This document shows, piece after piece, positions 25,787 to 27,816 of a stretch of DNA of 27,816 bases; within the stretch, counting starts at the first letter, position 1; each line of letters starts with the position of its first letter. Both the position numbers and the translations under genes were made by a program. The notes beneath the pieces were generated by a model that made no database searches, had not been told where the DNA came from, and saw only the letters and a program-made list of their open reading frames with translations. Source of the stretch: Xanthobacteraceae bacterium (GTDB lineage Bacteria; Pseudomonadota; Alphaproteobacteria; Rhizobiales; Xanthobacteraceae). Location of the stretch: positions 1 to 27,816 of the forward strand of contig JASHYD010001095.1 in assembly GCA_030043175.1 (NCBI GenBank), written 5' to 3'.

Positions 25787-27241
25787 ATGGAAGGTGTCGA
25801 TTTCATCGCCATCCTGCCATTCCTTGTCATGGCCCTCGCAATTGTGGGAACCATGCTGGTAATCGCTTTCCGCCGACAACACGCGCTGACAGCAGTGGTG
25901 TCCATTCTAGGTCTCGCCCTCTCATTTGCTGCGCTCGGACCTGCTGCGTCCTTCGTGCCGCGCCAAGTAACGCCCCTTTTCGTAGTCGACGGTTACGCGC
26001 TTTTTTACATGGGGCTGATCTTTGCTGCCTCCATTGCCGTGCTGCTGCTTTCATACGGCTATCTTTCCGAGCGCTCTGAACCGCGAGAAGAATATTATCT
26101 GCTGATGTTGCTGGCGACGCTCGGTGCGGCGGCCGTCGTGGCGAGCAATCATTTCGCCTCTTTCTTTCTCGGCCTCGAGACCCTCAGCATCTCGCTGCTC
26201 GGACTCATGGCCTATCCACACAATCGCGCGCAACCGATCGAGGCTGGAATCAAGTACCTGATCCTAGCTGGCGCCTCCTCTGCGTTCCTGCTTTTCGGCA
26301 TAGCCTTGATTTATTTTCGGCTTGGCACTCTCGAGTTCCCGCGAATTGGCGCCTTGTTAAGTTCAATAGACGAGACACAGCCCGATATTTATTGGCTCAC
26401 CGGGCTTGCCCTCATCATTACCGGAATCGGTTTCAAACTATCGGTCGTTCCATTTCACATGTGGGCGCCAGACGTCTATGAGGGAGCACCGGCGCCTGTA
26501 ACCGCCTTCGTCGCCGTCGTCTCCAAAGGCGCTGTGTTCGCATTGTTGCTGCGCTATTTCCTTGCGACAAACGCCTACCGATTCGGTTCAGTGCTGACTA
26601 TGATCGAAGTTATCGCCATCGCATCGATGATCGTTGGCAACCTGCTCGCGCTGCTCCAGAACAACGTCAAGCGAATCCTTGCCTACTCCTCGATCGCGCA
26701 TCTAGGCTACCTGCTGGTTGGATTCCTTGCCGGCGGTAGCTTGGCCATCGAGGCGGTCAGCTACTACCTGGTTGCATATTTCGTGACCTCGTTGGGTGCG
26801 TTCGGTGTGATCACGTTGCTGTCGGCATCTGGGGAGCAAAACGACTTCGACGCGCTCGACGGCTATCGTGCCTTATTTTGGCGCCGGCCATGGCTCGCCG
26901 GTAGTTTCACCATAATGCTTCTCTCGCTCGCCGGGATTCCCCTAACGGTCGGGTTTTTTGCCAAGTTTTATGCGATCGCGGGAGGCGTCGGCGCCACTAT
27001 GTGGCCGGCAGTGATCGCGCTGGTCGTCGGCAGTATCATCGGGCTGTTCTATTACCTGCGCATCATCGTGATGCTGTATACACCTGCAACCGAACTACCG
27101 ACTACAGGCGGGAGCAGTGCGCAGCAGCCGGGCACCGCCACGATTGCGGTGCTCGTCCTCGTGCTGGTCTGGCTCGGTATTTATCCAACGACCATCGTGC
27201 ATCTCATTCACGCCACAGCGACACAGGTTTTAGTGAAGTGA
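25787..27241 (+). CDS. nuoN: NADH-quinone oxidoreductase subunit N (antiporter-like)
   Basis: The 484-residue product is the third antiporter-like pump, next to NuoK, with about 14 membrane helices. Key residues: E131 in FFLGLETLSISLLGL and K217 in GIGFKLSVVPFHMWAPDVYE, the latter at the same number as in E. coli NuoN. The block NNVKRILAYSSIAHLGYLLVG and the late RPWLAGSFTIMLLSLAGIPL are typical. The ATG at 25787 has GAGG 6 nt upstream and follows the nuoM stop by 3 nt; a GTG one codon earlier is possible. It is the last gene of the operon; no clear terminator follows directly. Confidence 0.95.
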   Translation: MEGVDFIAILPFLVMALAIVGTMLVIAFRRQHALTAVVSILGLALSFAALGPAASFVPRQVTPLFVVDGYALFYMGLIFAASIAVLLLSYGYLSERSEPREEYYLLMLLATLGAAAVVASNHFASFFLGLETLSISLLGLMAYPHNRAQPIEAGIKYLILAGASSAFLLFGIALIYFRLGTLEFPRIGALLSSIDETQPDIYWLTGLALIITGIGFKLSVVPFHMWAPDVYEGAPAPVTAFVAVVSKGAVFALLLRYFLATNAYRFGSVLTMIEVIAIASMIVGNLLALLQNNVKRILAYSSIAHLGYLLVGFLAGGSLAIEAVSYYLVAYFVTSLGAFGVITLLSASGEQNDFDALDGYRALFWRRPWLAGSFTIMLLSLAGIPLTVGFFAKFYAIAGGVGATMWPAVIALVVGSIIGLFYYLRIIVMLYTPATELPTTGGSSAQQPGTATIAVLVLVLVWLGIYPTTIVHLIHATATQVLVK

Positions 27242-27816
27242 CGCCTGCAATGCGTTCGCCCAAGGAAAACAGTTTCTTACGCAGGTTCGACTCACCGATC
27301 AAGGCATATTACTTGCTGACGTGATTCCCCTTCGCGTAAGCACTCAAGTCGTCCAATCGGACGGTACGATCCTGGTCTCGAAGCGCCATTGGAGGCGTTC
27401 GATACATCCTCCGCCGCTGGTGCTCTCGGCGGCGAGTTAAATTCGCGTATTCGCATCGGCGCCGCGATAAGGTTCTGGACAATTCGCGCGTCCCGAGCGG
27501 TTTTCTAGGTCTAGGGCGGGCACCGACGAGCCAATAGGTGGAAAACCGGGTATCCTGTGCGTTCGTGATGCCCTTGTTGCTTTGGTGGCGCCTTCGGTCG
27601 GGCTGGTGGACAATGGTCTCAACTTCGGTCACGCGGTTCGATGAGCGCCCCTTCGGTCCGGGAATGGGTTAAACATCGTGGGTATTGACTGTATGCCGCG
27701 ATGGCCCCGGCCCTTTCTACGTGACTCACTCCCACAGGGTCGGGGCCGTATTATATCATGTCGGACCACTGCCGTCAGGTTAATACTTGAACAAATTCAA
27801 TTGGTTAGGTGACGTG
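27242..27816. other. Region downstream of the nuo operon, no clear gene
   Basis: No gene is convincing. One + frame without a usual start (27236-27442) reads protein-like in part, with FLTQVRLTDQGILLADVIPL, and may be a remnant or chance. An inverted repeat lies at 27703-27747. I see no tRNA and no terminator close to nuoN. Confidence 0.4.
27703..27747. repeat. Inverted repeat with GC-rich 12-bp arms
   Basis: GGCCCCGGCCCT and AGGGTCGGGGCC pair over 12 positions with one G-T wobble around a 21-nt loop. A T/A-rich stretch follows (GTATTATATCATG). It may be a terminator for transcription from either side, but it lies over 450 bp from nuoN and has no clear T-run. Confidence 0.5.

Noticed and set aside
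27309..27632. A minus-strand open frame of 107 codons
   Set aside because: It is arginine-rich and irregular, without a ribosome binding site or recognisable pattern.

Overview
The window looks like chromosomal DNA of an alphaproteobacterium of the Bradyrhizobium / Rhodopseudomonas type. The reasons are high GC content, a CcrM-type GANTC methyltransferase, a REP-like palindrome of the kind scattered through Bradyrhizobium genomes, and familiar rhizobial versions of MoaB, DegP/Do protease and a YpfJ-like metallopeptidase. The genus is inferred from memory of these families; no search was run.

Region 1 (1-10230) holds ordinary single genes on both strands: a secreted lipocalin-like protein (-), a secreted amidohydrolase (+) converging on a secreted protein of unknown function (-), a periplasmic Do/HtrA protease (-), the cell-cycle methyltransferase CcrM (-), a membrane-anchored zinc metallopeptidase (+), MoaB for molybdenum cofactor synthesis (+), and a small helical protein (-). 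The spacers carry several short repeats and palindromes and a few possible gene scraps.

Region 2 (about 10230-12700) is a gene graveyard. I recognise a frameshifted and internally deleted CheB/PAS signalling gene, and the C-terminal part of an MFS transporter broken into at least four reading-frame segments. No intact gene is convincing here.

Region 3 (12701-27241) is a complete 13-gene operon for respiratory complex I (NADH:ubiquinone oxidoreductase) in the order nuoA-B-CD-E-F-G-H-I-J-K-L-M-N, all on the + strand with very short gaps or overlaps. NuoB, CD, E, F, G and I make the peripheral arm carrying FMN and the Fe-S clusters. NuoA, H, J, K, L, M and N make the proton-pumping membrane arm. 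The set is of the Escherichia coli type: NuoC and NuoD are fused, NuoG is 912 residues with all four cysteines for the extra cluster N7, and NuoK, NuoL and NuoN align residue for residue with the E. coli proteins at key sites. This differs from the usual alphaproteobacterial nuo locus, which has separate nuoC and nuoD and many interspersed extra genes, so it is probably a second, horizontally acquired complex I. The tail (27242-27816) has no clear gene.

I did not find evidence of a wholly new biological system. The points most worth a second look are the E. coli-type complex I in an alphaproteobacterial background, the two decayed genes beside it, the control region of ccrM, and a few unexplained repeats.
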